Below are positions 17,201 to 24,427 of a stretch of DNA of 55,260 bases, piece by piece; the first letter of the stretch is position 1; every line of letters begins with the position of its first letter. The stretch comes from an uncultured Clostridia bacterium (GTDB lineage Bacteria > Bacillota > Clostridia > Christensenellales > Aristaeellaceae), in contig CALVKT010000065.1 in assembly GCA_944333055.1 (NCBI GenBank), forward strand, positions 1-55,260. The letters run 5' to 3'. The translations under genes and the position numbers were made by a program. The notes under the pieces were generated by a model. The model saw only the letters and a list, made by a program, of their open reading frames with translations. It did not search any database and was not told the DNA's origin.

Positions 17201-17987
17201 CCTTGCGCGTGTCGATGTACAGCTCGTAGGCCGCGCGGATCGGCTCGGCGAGCTCGCCGTCTTCAAACTCGAATCCGTCGATGGCGGTCAGGAAGGTCGT
17301 GTGCCGGCAGTGATCCGACCAGTAGGTGTCGATGGCGCGCAGCTCGGTGACGGTGGGATCGCGATGCTCGGTGTCGCGGAAGTAATCGCGGCAGAAACAC
17401 AGATCCTGCGCGCTCATCGCCATGCCCATCCGCTTGACCATGTCCGTGAGCTTCTTTTCGCTCATGGCGGTGAAGCCCTCGACGACGACCACGTCCTGCG
17501 GCACGTCGGCCTGCATGGCCAGCGTCTCCGGCTTGTCCATCGACGCGCGGCGCGCCTCGACCGGGTTGATCAGGTGCGCGGCGATGGCGTCGAGCATCGC
17601 GCTGGAGACGTTGCCCTCGATGGCGTAGACCTTCGCGCAGGCCACGCGCGGGCGCGCCTGATCGGGGCTGAGCAGCTGCAGGCACTGGCTGGCGCTGTCG
17701 GCGCGCTGGTCGTACTGGCCCGGCAGGTATTCCACCGCCAGCATCCGCGCGTCCATGGGCGGCAGCGTCTCATCGTACAGGACGTCGACGTTCGGCTCGG
17801 AGAAGATGATGCCCTTTGCGCTCTCCAGCGCCGGCTCCGAGAGGCCCTCCACATCGTAGCGCTGGAAGATGCGCACGCGCTCGATCGCCTGCGTGCCCAG
17901 CGCCTCGCACAGCTCGTGGCAGAGCTGCCGGGCGGCCACGTCATAGCCCGGACGCTTTTCTGCATAGATTCTTCTGACCTGACTCAC
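14238..17987 (-). CDS. purL: Phosphoribosylformylglycinamidine synthase, single-chain, 1249 aa
   Basis: Fourth step of de novo purine synthesis: FGAR plus glutamine and ATP give FGAM. The one chain joins all parts of the long PurL form. An N-terminal PurS-like region spans about 1-170, a linker follows, then the ATP-binding halves with the signature IDTYWSDHCRHTTF (about 225), ETHNHPTEIEGFGGAATCLG and GIGASTILAPYGGVHRD. The C-terminal glutaminase begins near 985 with IPSFPGTNCEMDSAKAFRRA and carries the catalytic Cys in LGICNGFQA and the His-Glu pair in ISHGEGRF. Length and arrangement fit the clostridial single-polypeptide branch rather than split PurS/L/Q. GTG start at 17987 after GAGGAGG. 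Monocistronic, with promoter and terminator; no other pur gene or purine riboswitch is adjacent. Confidence 0.96.
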   Translation of the reverse strand: MSQVRRIYAEKRPGYDVAARQLCHELCEALGTQAIERVRIFQRYDVEGLSEPALESAKGIIFSEPNVDVLYDETLPPMDARMLAVEYLPGQYDQRADSASQCLQLLSPDQARPRVACAKVYAIEGNVSSAMLDAIAAHLINPVEARRASMDKPETLAMQADVPQDVVVVEGFTAMSEKKLTDMVKRMGMAMSAQDLCFCRDYFRDTEHRDPTVTELRAIDTYWSDHCRHTTFLTAIDGFEFEDGELAEPIRAAYELYIDTRKDVYGERQKDISLMDMATLGAKALRKVGKLDDLDASDEINACSIVVRANVDGREEPWLIMFKNETHNHPTEIEGFGGAATCLGGAIRDPLSGRSYVYQAMRITGSGDPRMPYSRTRKGKLPQRRITTTAAQGYSSYGNQIGLAAGKVQEYYHPGFVAKRMELGAVIAATPRDHVRRAQPAPGDAVMLLGGRTGRDGCGGATGSSKAHSVESLSTCGAEVQKGNAPTERCIQRLFRNAEFAQMVKRCNDFGAGGVCVAVGELAPGLAIELDAVPRKYEGLDGTELAISESQERMACVIEADQVERFKQMAYAENLEATQVATVTEDARLVMRWRGKTIVDLSRAFLDTNGVTQHARAVVSAPDAQAPYLTAQPDFAKGKTVREAWLSMLADLNICSQKGMVERFDGTIGASTILAPYGGVHRDSPNEAMAALIPTDGETTTATLMAHGYDPYLSEWSPFHGAVYAVTESLSKICAAGGDVTRARLTFQEYFEKLGKDERRWGKPVAALLGGLSAQLGFGTASIGGKDSMSGTFEDIHVPPTLVSFAVTAVEAGDVISTDFKGGDHRIALLRLPVNDQLLPEYDAALMRYDLLHQAIVRGDVLSAHTVGRGGIAAAVTMMAMGSRIGVSLHGVREDELFLPAYGSIVCELADGAPVPAGMEIIGFTSEHPMINALGVILSLEEAHEAWSAPLESVFPTSAPARHSVAPFKPFVARNTNRPAVHIARPRVFIPSFPGTNCEMDSAKAFRRAGAEVDTFIFRNLTAKGIEESVEAIVKGIENAQIVMLPGGFSAGDEPDGSGKFIATALRNPRIMDAIHALLDQRDGLMLGICNGFQALIKLGLVPYGEIRTLDESDPTLTYNTIGRHAATHVRTVVSSVKSPWMAGVNVGDVHEVAISHGEGRFVCREGQLRRLLENGQIVTQYCDEFGIPAAQMPLNPNGSYWAVEGICSPDGRVLGKMGHSERIGRYVAGNIPGNKDQKIFESGVRYFR

Positions 17988-18050
17988 GATAATCCTCCTC
18001 CGTGATCAAAGCGGCATGTTCGCGCTCAAACATAAGCAAATACCGGATTC

Positions 18051-18079
18051 ATTATAGCATCGGCGTGGGGGAAGCGCAA
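18051..18079 (-). promoter_or_regulatory. Promoter of purL
   Basis: TTGCGC (18074-18079), 17 bases, TATAAT (18051-18056) on the minus strand; the leader is about 57 bases, too short for a purine riboswitch. Confidence 0.75.
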
Positions 18080-18135
18080 TCGTTTCCCGATTTTTTACGG
18101 AATTCGACGCAGAATCATTCGGAACATGTCGAACA

Positions 18136-18164
18136 TTGACAAGCCGTCGATCTTTCGCTATCAT
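18136..18164 (+). promoter_or_regulatory. Promoter of the traX-like gene
   Basis: Perfect TTGACA (18136-18141), 17 bases, TATCAT (18159-18164). Divergent from the purL promoter. Confidence 0.75.
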
Positions 18165-18183
18165 ATAGTTGTGATTTTATGCC

Positions 18184-18909
18184 GTGCAAAAGGAGGGATG
18201 CCGTCTGTCGTCGTTTGTGCTGCGCATGCTGGCGCTTGTCACCATGCTCATCGATCACACCGGGCTGGCGCTCTTCCCCTCCGTCGGGCTGTTTCGCTGC
18301 ATCGGGCGCGTCTCCTTCCCGCTGTATTGCTTTTTGCTCGTGCAGGGCTTTTGGCACACGCGCGACGTGCGCGCATACGGCAGGCGGCTGCTGCTGCTCG
18401 CCCTCCTCTCCGAGGTGCCGTTTGATCTGCTGATCTTCGGCCGCACGGTCAGCGGCGTCGAGCAGAACGTGTTCTTCTCGCTGCTGCTGGCGCTGCTGGC
18501 GCTCTACGCCGCCGACGCGCTGCACGGCAGACCGCTGTACGCGTTCGCCGCCCATGCGACGCTCTGCCTGACCGCCATGGCGGCGCGGGTGAGCTACGGC
18601 TGGCTGGGCGTGGCGCTGTGCCTGTGCGCCTACTATGCGGACGGGCGCAAAGCGCGCCTGGCGCTTTCCACCGGCGGCGTGCTGCTGCTCTACACGCTGA
18701 GCCTCGCGCTCTCCGGCGTCACGCGCAGCTGGGTGCTCGTCTCGCTCTGCGCGCTGTTTGCGCTCGGCCCGATGCTGCTCTACAATGGCCGCCGCGGCGC
18801 ACGCTGCGCCCCGCTCACGTTTCTGTTCTATGCGGCGTATCCGCTGCACCTGCTCGCCCTCGCCGCCCTGCGCGCCATGCGGATCATCCCGCCGTACTTC
18901 CTGCACTGA
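18184..18909 (+). CDS. TraX-family membrane protein, about 235-241 aa
   Basis: TraX proteins are polytopic membrane proteins related to acyltransferases; F-plasmid TraX acetylates pilin, while the chromosomal Firmicute versions are of unknown substrate. Seen: MLALVTMLIDHTGLALFPSV with the conserved Asp-His, GRVSFPLYCFLLVQGFWHTR, LLLALLSEVPFDLL and a C-terminal FYAAYPLHLLAL, with about seven hydrophobic helices. Start is uncertain: GTG at 18184 is in frame but lies before the strong AAGGAGG; eight bases after that site the in-frame codon is CTG (18205), which would give LSSFVLRMLAL, close to the usual family N-terminus. A CTG start is therefore plausible. Confidence 0.85.
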   Translation: MQKEGCRLSSFVLRMLALVTMLIDHTGLALFPSVGLFRCIGRVSFPLYCFLLVQGFWHTRDVRAYGRRLLLLALLSEVPFDLLIFGRTVSGVEQNVFFSLLLALLALYAADALHGRPLYAFAAHATLCLTAMAARVSYGWLGVALCLCAYYADGRKARLALSTGGVLLLYTLSLALSGVTRSWVLVSLCALFALGPMLLYNGRRGARCAPLTFLFYAAYPLHLLALAALRAMRIIPPYFLH

Positions 18910-18942
18910 CGCACACGGCTCTCCCCCATCGGCCGACAAAAC

Positions 18943-18977
18943 AAGGCGCTTCCCGCCGTTCGAGCAGGAAGCGCCTT
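18943..18977. terminator. Bidirectional terminator between traX-like gene and uppP
   Basis: Eleven-bp stem AAGGCGCTTCC / GGAAGCGCCTT; T-rich flanks on both strands (TTGTTTTG on minus after the stem, TTGTTG on plus). Serves two convergent genes. Confidence 0.75.
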
Positions 18978-18983
18978 GTTGCG

Positions 18984-19820
18984 TCATCGAATGAGGAAGT
19001 AGAGGGCGACCAGCGCGCCCAGCACGATGCGGTACCAGCCAAACGCCGTAAAGCTGTGGCGCTTGATGTAGCCGATGAACGTCTTGATCGCGACGACGGA
19101 GACGACAAACGCCGTCGCGCAGCCCAGCAGCAGGATGAGCAGCTCCGCGCCCGTGAAGGAAAAGCCGAACTTGAGCAGCTTGAGCAGGCTCGCCCCGGCC
19201 ATCGTGGGGATGGCCAGAAAAAAGCTGAACTCGCTGGCCGCCGCGCGGGAACAGCCCATGAGCACGCCGCCCAGGATCGTCGCGCCGGAACGGCTGGTGC
19301 CCGGCACGAGCGAGAGCACCTGAAACAGGCCGATCTTCAGCGCCATGCGCAGGTCGATCTGATCGACGCGCTGCACCCTTGCCTCGGCGCTCTGCCTGCG
19401 CTCGATGGCGATGAACGCCACGCCGTAGACGATGAGCATCGCCGCGACGACGGGCGCCGTGTGCAGGTGCGCGTCCATCCAGTCGTCCAGCGGGATGCCG
19501 ACGAGCGCGCTGGGCAGAATGGCCACGACGACCTTGATCCACAGGCTGACCGTGTCCATGCGCAGCCAGGAGCAGACCCCTTCGCCGCGCGACCCGCGCC
19601 GGAACGGCCAGAGCGTCCCAAAGTACAGCACGACGACCGCCAGAATTGCGCCGAGCTGGATGACGACGTTGAACATCTCCTTGAACGCGTCGCTCATCTG
19701 CAGATGGACGAACTCGTCGAGCAGGATCATGTGCCCCGTCGAGCTGATGGGCAGCCATTCCGTGATGCCCTCCACGACGCCAAAGAGCACGGCCTTGAGC
19801 GCCTCTACAAACAGATTCAT
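18984..19820 (-). CDS. uppP: Undecaprenyl-diphosphatase, 278 aa
   Basis: UppP (BacA) removes a phosphate from undecaprenyl diphosphate to regenerate the lipid carrier of cell-wall synthesis, and overproduction gives bacitracin resistance. Both signature regions are intact: GVVEGITEWLPISSTGHMIL near residue 15 (Glu-rich motif I) and SLVPGTSRSGATILGG near residue 160 (motif II with the essential Arg). Seven to eight hydrophobic helices, normal length. The ATG at 19820 follows GAGGAAGG; an upstream in-frame ATG would add an unusual hydrophilic tail. It is 29 bases downstream of the DUF2461 gene and probably cotranscribed. Confidence 0.95.
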   Translation of the reverse strand: MNLFVEALKAVLFGVVEGITEWLPISSTGHMILLDEFVHLQMSDAFKEMFNVVIQLGAILAVVVLYFGTLWPFRRGSRGEGVCSWLRMDTVSLWIKVVVAILPSALVGIPLDDWMDAHLHTAPVVAAMLIVYGVAFIAIERRQSAEARVQRVDQIDLRMALKIGLFQVLSLVPGTSRSGATILGGVLMGCSRAAASEFSFFLAIPTMAGASLLKLLKFGFSFTGAELLILLLGCATAFVVSVVAIKTFIGYIKRHSFTAFGWYRIVLGALVALYFLIR

Positions 19821-19849
19821 GCCTTCCTCGCTTTCCATGCCCGCAGGCA

Positions 19850-20623
19850 TCAAAATTCAAAATCCTCTGCGCTGCGCACGGTGATCCTGGCGGGCACGCC
19901 GCCGCTCGCCTCCGCCTGGCGCGCCTGCTCCTGCTGCGCAAATTCCGCCTGCTCGCGCATGCGCTGCATCAGCTTGTGCAGCGGGGCCATGGCCGCCAGC
20001 TCGCGCGAGAGCAGATCGGCCATGTCGTGGGAGGCGAGCATCGCCCACTCCTCCTTCGTGCCGCTGTGCTCGATGCCAAAGCCCTTCTTGACGTAGAGCG
20101 CGCGCAGATCCTCCGGCACATCTTTGGGCACGGCGATCTTGCGGTAGTCCTCGCCGTAGAGCGCAAACCGGCCCGCCAGTCCGGGATCAAAGAGCGCCTC
20201 GCGCACCTCGTCCGGATGGCGGCGGATGTGCAGGCGCAGCGCGTCCATCAGCGGCTTATCCGTCGCATAACAGCCCTCGCCCCAGCTCAGCCAGTCCGGC
20301 CCGAAGCCCCAGTACATCCCAAAGCCCTCGCTGCGCCGCTCGCCGGGATAGCGCCACCCCAGCCACACGTGATCGCGAAACGGCGATTTGTCCCTGGAAA
20401 AGCGCGTGTCGCGCCGGATGCGCGACATCGTGCGGCCGGGCCGCGTGTCCAGCCGCGGGTCGATGAGCTGCACCACCGGCGTCATCTCGTCGCACAGCGC
20501 GCGCAGCGGCGCCTTCACGGCCCGCTCATAGCGCGCCTTATTCTGCTCGTAAAACGTCTGATTGTTGTTAAAGCGGATGTCGGTCAGAAAATCGACCGCC
20601 TCCTGTGTAAAGCCTGTAAACAC
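19850..20623 (-). CDS. DUF2461/TIGR02453 family protein, 257 aa
   Basis: Conserved family of unknown biochemical function found in bacteria and fungi. Matches seen: the N-terminal FTQEAVDFLTDIRFNNNQTFYEQNKARYE block, then DTRPGRTMSRIRRDTRFSRD with KSPFRDHVW, both hallmarks, and a charged C-terminal helix. Length slightly above the usual 220-230 owing to a C-terminal extension. GTG start at 20623 directly after GGAGG. Likely first gene of a two-gene transcript with uppP; the association does not by itself imply a cell-wall role. Confidence 0.85.
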   Translation of the reverse strand: MFTGFTQEAVDFLTDIRFNNNQTFYEQNKARYERAVKAPLRALCDEMTPVVQLIDPRLDTRPGRTMSRIRRDTRFSRDKSPFRDHVWLGWRYPGERRSEGFGMYWGFGPDWLSWGEGCYATDKPLMDALRLHIRRHPDEVREALFDPGLAGRFALYGEDYRKIAVPKDVPEDLRALYVKKGFGIEHSGTKEEWAMLASHDMADLLSRELAAMAPLHKLMQRMREQAEFAQQEQARQAEASGGVPARITVRSAEDFEF

Positions 20624-20646
20624 GCGATTCCTCCTTGCCGCCGACC

Positions 20647-20676
20647 ATTATACCACGCCGCGGCCGGAAAAGACAA
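20647..20676 (-). promoter_or_regulatory. Promoter of the DUF2461-uppP operon
   Basis: TTGTCT (20671-20676), 18 bases, TATAAT (20647-20652) on the minus strand, about 24 bases before the GTG start, giving a very short leader. Confidence 0.7.
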
Positions 20677-20699
20677 CGCCCCCGCGCAGACATGCGCAA

Positions 20700-20728
20700 C
20701 GCGCCCGGACAGAAGCTGTCCGGGCGCG
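20700..20728 (-). terminator. Hairpin after the large secreted repeat protein gene
   Basis: Perfect 13-bp stem CGCGCCCGGACAG / CTGTCCGGGCGCG with three-base loop just past the stop. No T-tract follows on either strand, so it may be an mRNA-stabilising hairpin or a Rho-assisted end. Confidence 0.5.
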
Positions 20729-20740
20729 ATTGGCGCTCGC

Positions 20741-22975
20741 TTATTCGATCAGATCGTCGTCGTCGTCCGCATAGCCGTCGAACTCTTCAAAGTCGTCGAG
20801 CTCTTCGTCCTCCTGCTTCTTGCGGCCAAAGAGGAAACCCTTTCTCTTCTTCTTGATCTCCTCGCGCTTCTTGCCCTTCTTAAACGTGTCCTTGCGCGGC
20901 TCCGCCTGCTTGCGGATGTCCTCGATCTGCGCGCGATCCAGCCGGATCGTCTGCTCCGCGCCCTCCTGTGCCGGGGCGCCGTGCAGCAGATCCGCCACGC
21001 TGTTGATCTCCGGCACGTCCTGCGGCTCGCTGGCGGCGTCCTGCTCCGCCCTGGCCACCTCGTCGGCCAGGCCGTCGAAGATGCGGGTCTTGGAGTCGTC
21101 CACCTTGCCCTGCGCGACGAACTCCGGCCGCTGATCGACCGGCATGACGCGCAGCGTCTTATCGGCCGGCACTTCGCGCTGGACCGTGCGGCGGCGGCGG
21201 CCCTCATCGCGCATCGCATCGCGCGCGGGCGTCTCTTGCGCCGTCTGCGGCGTCTCCGCCTGCGCATCCTCCTGCGTCAACTCCGGCGTCGGCACGATCG
21301 GCTCCTCCGCCTTGGGCGCTTCCGGTTTGGCCGCCTGCTGCCTGCGGCGGCGCTGCACGCCCCTGTGGTTGCGCACGTCCGGCGAGAGCGAGATGGTGTC
21401 AATCGCCTGCGCCATGCGCTTCTTGCGCCTCACGCTGCTCACGCCGCTGACCGTCAGCACGACCGCCAGCAGCGCCGCGAGCACGCCCGCCACGCTGTAG
21501 AGCACGACAGGGTTCACCTTGTCGGCGATGATCTCGCCGAGCGTGGGCCTGGGCGTGGCCGTGGGCACGGGCGTGGGCGTGGGCGGCACGGGTGTGGGCG
21601 TGGGCACGGCGGTCGGCGTGGGCGTCGGCTCGACGTAGGCCACCTGCAAGACGTTGGATTCATAGCTGCGCTCGTTGCCGTCCGCGTCGTGGCCCTTGAC
21701 CACGAACTGGAACTTGCCCGCGATGCTCGTCTCCAGATCGAAGACGACCGTGCGGCTCTCGCCCGAAGGCAGCGACGCGATCTTGGCGACCTCCGTGCCC
21801 GCCTGCTCGATGGTCAGCGTGGCGGCGTCGGTCTCGCCGATGTTCTCCACGATGACGCCAAAACGCACGACGGCCGGTTCGCTGTAGATGACGGTCTGCG
21901 CCACATCGGCGTAGACCTGGAGGATCAGCGCGCGGGACGCGTCCTGCGTGGTGACGTCGATGGCGTCCGAGGTCACGGTCACGGCCTCGCCGTTTGCCGC
22001 CGTGCCCGATACGCTCGCGGTGAGCTGCGTATCCTGCGTCGCAGCCCATTCAAACACCTGCTCATGGGAAGCACCCGCCGCCAGATCGATGCCGGAGGCC
22101 ACCTGCGTGCCGTCGCTGAGCACGAGGCTCAACCCGGTATACGCCTGCTCGCCGGTGTTCTTGATCTCCGCGGTCAGCTCGATCTTCTCGCCCGGATACA
22201 CGTCCTCCGCGTTCTTGGCCATCAGCGAGATCTCAAGGCCGTCCTCCGCGACGGTGATGGTCTTGCGGGCCATGTCGGAGATGGTCAGCGTCTTCTTGGA
22301 ATCCGCCGCCTGATAGGAGATGGACGGCTTGCTCACCAGCTCCTGATCGCCCATGGTGAACGTGTCGGTGAGCGTCACCTTCTCGCCCACGGACAGAGAC
22401 GGCTGCGCGAGCTCCTCCTTGGAGACGCCCTCGTTCTGGATGACGATGTTGCGCAGCTCGACATTGCCGGTGTTGCTCAGCGTGTAGGAGAGCGTGACCG
22501 TCTGCCCCTGGCGGGCGCTCGCCGGGGAGACGCTGTAGGTCGCCGTCAGCTGCGGCGCGGCCTCCTCGGTCTGGATGGTCACGGGGATGGTGCGCGTCAT
22601 CTTCTTGGGGCCGTCGCCGGTATCGACCGTATACTGAATGTAGTAGTCGATCTTCCCCTTTTCGATCTGCTCGCGCGTGACATACCACGTGCCGGTGTAC
22701 GTCACGCTCTGCTCTCCCTTGAGCCCGCTGTACTTCTCCACGGAAATACCCTCGGGATTGTAGAGCGTGATCTCCTCCTGCATGTCCGTTTGACTGCTGT
22801 TGTAGATCTTGATGGTGATGGAGACATCCTGCTCGGAAACCACGGACTGCGGCTCGCTGAGCGAGGACACGCGGATCGGGTCCGCATCCGCAGACGCGCA
22901 GGCGGTCACGGCCAGCATCAGCACGGCCATGAGCAGAGCAATTCCCAGCCGGAAGCCATTCATGCGCTTGTCCAT
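20741..22975 (-). CDS. Large secreted multi-Ig-like-domain protein with TM helix and charged tail, 744 aa
   Basis: The N-terminus (MDKRMNGFRLGIALLMAVLM, then LAVTAC) looks like a lipoprotein signal with lipobox V-T-A-C. Residues about 35-450 contain four or five beta-sandwich repeats of the CARDB/Ig-like kind (YSVSPASARQGQTVTLSYTL; GEKIELTAEIKNTGEQAYTG; VVRFGVIVENIGETDAATLT). A proline-threonine linker (TPTPTAVPTPTPVPPTPTPV) follows, then one transmembrane helix (VVLYSVAGVLAALLAVVLTV), a basic stop-transfer RRKKR and about 220 charged, low-complexity residues ending in an acidic DDDDDLIE. Topology implies domains outside and the tail inside. Combining a lipobox with a later membrane span is odd. 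The start is uncertain because the nearest strong ribosome site is about 28 bases upstream. Function unknown; envelope organisation or sensing is possible. Confidence 0.75.
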   Translation of the reverse strand: MDKRMNGFRLGIALLMAVLMLAVTACASADADPIRVSSLSEPQSVVSEQDVSITIKIYNSSQTDMQEEITLYNPEGISVEKYSGLKGEQSVTYTGTWYVTREQIEKGKIDYYIQYTVDTGDGPKKMTRTIPVTIQTEEAAPQLTATYSVSPASARQGQTVTLSYTLSNTGNVELRNIVIQNEGVSKEELAQPSLSVGEKVTLTDTFTMGDQELVSKPSISYQAADSKKTLTISDMARKTITVAEDGLEISLMAKNAEDVYPGEKIELTAEIKNTGEQAYTGLSLVLSDGTQVASGIDLAAGASHEQVFEWAATQDTQLTASVSGTAANGEAVTVTSDAIDVTTQDASRALILQVYADVAQTVIYSEPAVVRFGVIVENIGETDAATLTIEQAGTEVAKIASLPSGESRTVVFDLETSIAGKFQFVVKGHDADGNERSYESNVLQVAYVEPTPTPTAVPTPTPVPPTPTPVPTATPRPTLGEIIADKVNPVVLYSVAGVLAALLAVVLTVSGVSSVRRKKRMAQAIDTISLSPDVRNHRGVQRRRRQQAAKPEAPKAEEPIVPTPELTQEDAQAETPQTAQETPARDAMRDEGRRRRTVQREVPADKTLRVMPVDQRPEFVAQGKVDDSKTRIFDGLADEVARAEQDAASEPQDVPEINSVADLLHGAPAQEGAEQTIRLDRAQIEDIRKQAEPRKDTFKKGKKREEIKKKRKGFLFGRKKQEDEELDDFEEFDGYADDDDDLIE

Positions 22976-23076
22976 TCTTACGTTCAGGGTCGAAATGTCT
23001 CGGCCCCTTCCTCCCTTCCCCGGCAGAAACGCTCCGCCGATCTATGTCGAAAGCATACACCAATCCACTTTGGTTT

Positions 23077-23105
23077 ATTGTATTCCATCGCGCCGTTTCT
23101 GTCAA
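23077..23105 (-). promoter_or_regulatory. Promoter of the multi-Ig-like protein gene
   Basis: TTGACA (23100-23105), 17 bases, TACAAT (23077-23082) on the minus strand, placing the start about 95 bases before the ATG. It lies just after spmB, so this gene need not depend on the spm operon. Confidence 0.8.
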
Positions 23106-23130
23106 GACTGGGCGCATTTTGTCGGGGCGT

Positions 23131-23634
23131 TTACACCAGCCTGGCAGCGGCCAGCACGCCCGCCGCATAGGCGAGCATCGCCGCGGGCACGGCATGCCGC
23201 GCGCCGCGCACGCCGGCCGCGCCCAGATACAGCGCGCCGGTGAAGAACACCGTCTCGCTCGCGCCGCTGATCACGCAGCACAGCCGCGCGGCGCGGCTGT
23301 CCACGCCGCACTGGGCGATCACATCGCGCACGGCCGCCAGCGCGGCCGAGCCGGACAGCGGGCGAAGCAGCACCACGCTCGCCGCCTCCTGCGGCAGACC
23401 GAGCAGCGCGAAGGCGGGGGCCAGCAGCCCTTCCAGCGCCCGCAGCACACCCGTCTCGCGCAGCAGCGCCGTCGCCGAGAGGATCGTACACAGGTAGGGC
23501 GCCATCTCCAGCAGCGCAAGGAGTCCCTCCCTGACGCCGCGCACGAACGCGCCGTAGACGTCGATGCGCGCGCGCACGCCGCAGGCGATGGTGAAGACCA
23601 CAAGCGCGGGCACCAGATAAGACGAATCAATCAC
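23131..23634 (-). CDS. spmB: Spore maturation protein B, 167 aa
   Basis: SpmB works with SpmA in dehydration of the spore core during sporulation; both belong to the nucleoside-recognition (Gate) family of membrane proteins. Seen: the Gate-like GVREGLLALLEMAPYLCTIL, then LLRPLSGSAALAAVRDVIAQ, a characteristic SpmB block, and the ISGASETVFFTGALYLGA motif. Four to five hydrophobic helices and normal length. GTG start at 23634 overlaps the spmA stop by four bases (GTGA), behind a GGGGG-rich ribosome site, so the two are translationally coupled. Confidence 0.93.
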   Translation of the reverse strand: MIDSSYLVPALVVFTIACGVRARIDVYGAFVRGVREGLLALLEMAPYLCTILSATALLRETGVLRALEGLLAPAFALLGLPQEAASVVLLRPLSGSAALAAVRDVIAQCGVDSRAARLCCVISGASETVFFTGALYLGAAGVRGARHAVPAAMLAYAAGVLAAARLV

Positions 23635-24212
23635 GCGCTTTCTTCCCCCCTTGCGGCCCACTTGCACAAGGCAATGCCTGTCAGCGTCTGCACGCCGGTC
23701 GCCAGCAGCGTGGGCAGGACGATGTCCGCGGGCTGCGCCGCGCCCGCCTGCGCGCGGATGGCGATCATCGTCGTGGGCAGCAGCTGCACGCTGCACATGT
23801 TGAGCACCAGAAACAGCGTCATCGCGTCGCTGGCCCGCGCGCGTGCGCCGCCTGCGCCGGCCATCGTGCGCATGGCCCGCAGCCCGGCGGGCGTCGCCGC
23901 GCCGCCCATGCCCAGTATATCCGCCGCCAGATTCATGCAGATGTCGCCCATTGCCCGCTCCTCGCCCGGCGCGAAGGGAAACAGGCGCATGAGCGGCCTG
24001 CGCAGCGCCGCCGCGAGCGCCGCCGTCACGCCGCTCTCGCGCAGCACGCCCAGCAGCCCGCCGAAAAACGCATATGCCCCCGCCATCTCCAGGCAGAACG
24101 TCACCGCTTCGCCCCCGCCCGAAAGCAGCGCGTGCTGCGCGCCGGAGGCGTCGCCCCGAAGCGCCGCCGCGAGCACGCCGGTCAGCAGCATCAGGCAGAA
24201 TACCGCGTTCAC
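23631..24212 (-). CDS. spmA: Spore maturation protein A, 193 aa
   Basis: Partner of SpmB. The GTG start at 24212 follows GGAGGTGAG closely and gives MNAVFCLMLLTGVLAAALRG. Conserved SpmA features: GEAVTFCLEMAGAYAFFGGL, LFPFAPGEERAMGDICMNLAADILGMGGAATPAGLRAM (the Asn-Asp-rich segment), and DAMTLFLVLNMCSVQLLPTT. Membrane protein with about five helices. Presence of the pair is the window's main evidence that the organism forms, or recently formed, endospores. No sigma-G-type promoter could be recognised upstream. Confidence 0.93.
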   Translation of the reverse strand: MNAVFCLMLLTGVLAAALRGDASGAQHALLSGGGEAVTFCLEMAGAYAFFGGLLGVLRESGVTAALAAALRRPLMRLFPFAPGEERAMGDICMNLAADILGMGGAATPAGLRAMRTMAGAGGARARASDAMTLFLVLNMCSVQLLPTTMIAIRAQAGAAQPADIVLPTLLATGVQTLTGIALCKWAARGEESA

Positions 24213-24328
24213 GCCCTCACCTCCCCGCCACCCTATGCGCCCGGCGCGGGAAAAAGACGGCGGCCCGATCGCCTCCGGCGCAAGGGCGAAAAATCCGCGC
24301 AAATCGGGAAAAACCGGGAGAAAAACCC

Positions 24329-24357
24329 TTGATTTTTCCCGCGACCTGTGCTAACAT
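24329..24357 (+). promoter_or_regulatory. Promoter of rpsF-ssb-rpsR
   Basis: TTGATT (24329-24334), 17 bases, TAACAT (24352-24357), about 70 bases before rpsF. Confidence 0.7.
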
Positions 24358-24364
24358 ATGCAAA

Positions 24365-24402
24365 TGGCACATCCTTGTTCCGCCTGAGACATGGCGGAGC
24401 CA
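24365..24402 (+). ncRNA. Candidate S6:S18 autoregulatory leader structure
   Basis: A two-stem element: TGGC (24365-24368) pairs with GCCA (24399-24402), enclosing an 11-base 5' bulge and a hairpin TCCGCC / GGCGGA with loop TGAGACAT. It lies in the rpsF leader just before the ribosome site. Many Firmicute rpsF operons are autoregulated by an S6-S18 complex binding a bulged hairpin here; position and shape fit, but I could not check against the covariance model. Confidence 0.4.
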
Positions 24403-24427
24403 GAGTCCAAAAGGAGGTGAAAGGTTC

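Noticed and set aside
13881-18005. A 1374-codon open frame on the plus strand
   Set aside because: It lies antisense to purL; high GC content removes stops in the opposite frame. Composition (His, Arg, Ala-rich) and absence of motifs mark it as a shadow.
17988-18183. Purine riboswitch before purL
   Set aside because: The purL leader is only about 57 bases and shows no aptamer structure.
19976-23170. A 1064-codon open frame on the plus strand
   Set aside because: Antisense to DUF2461 and the Ig-like secreted protein, both with convincing features.
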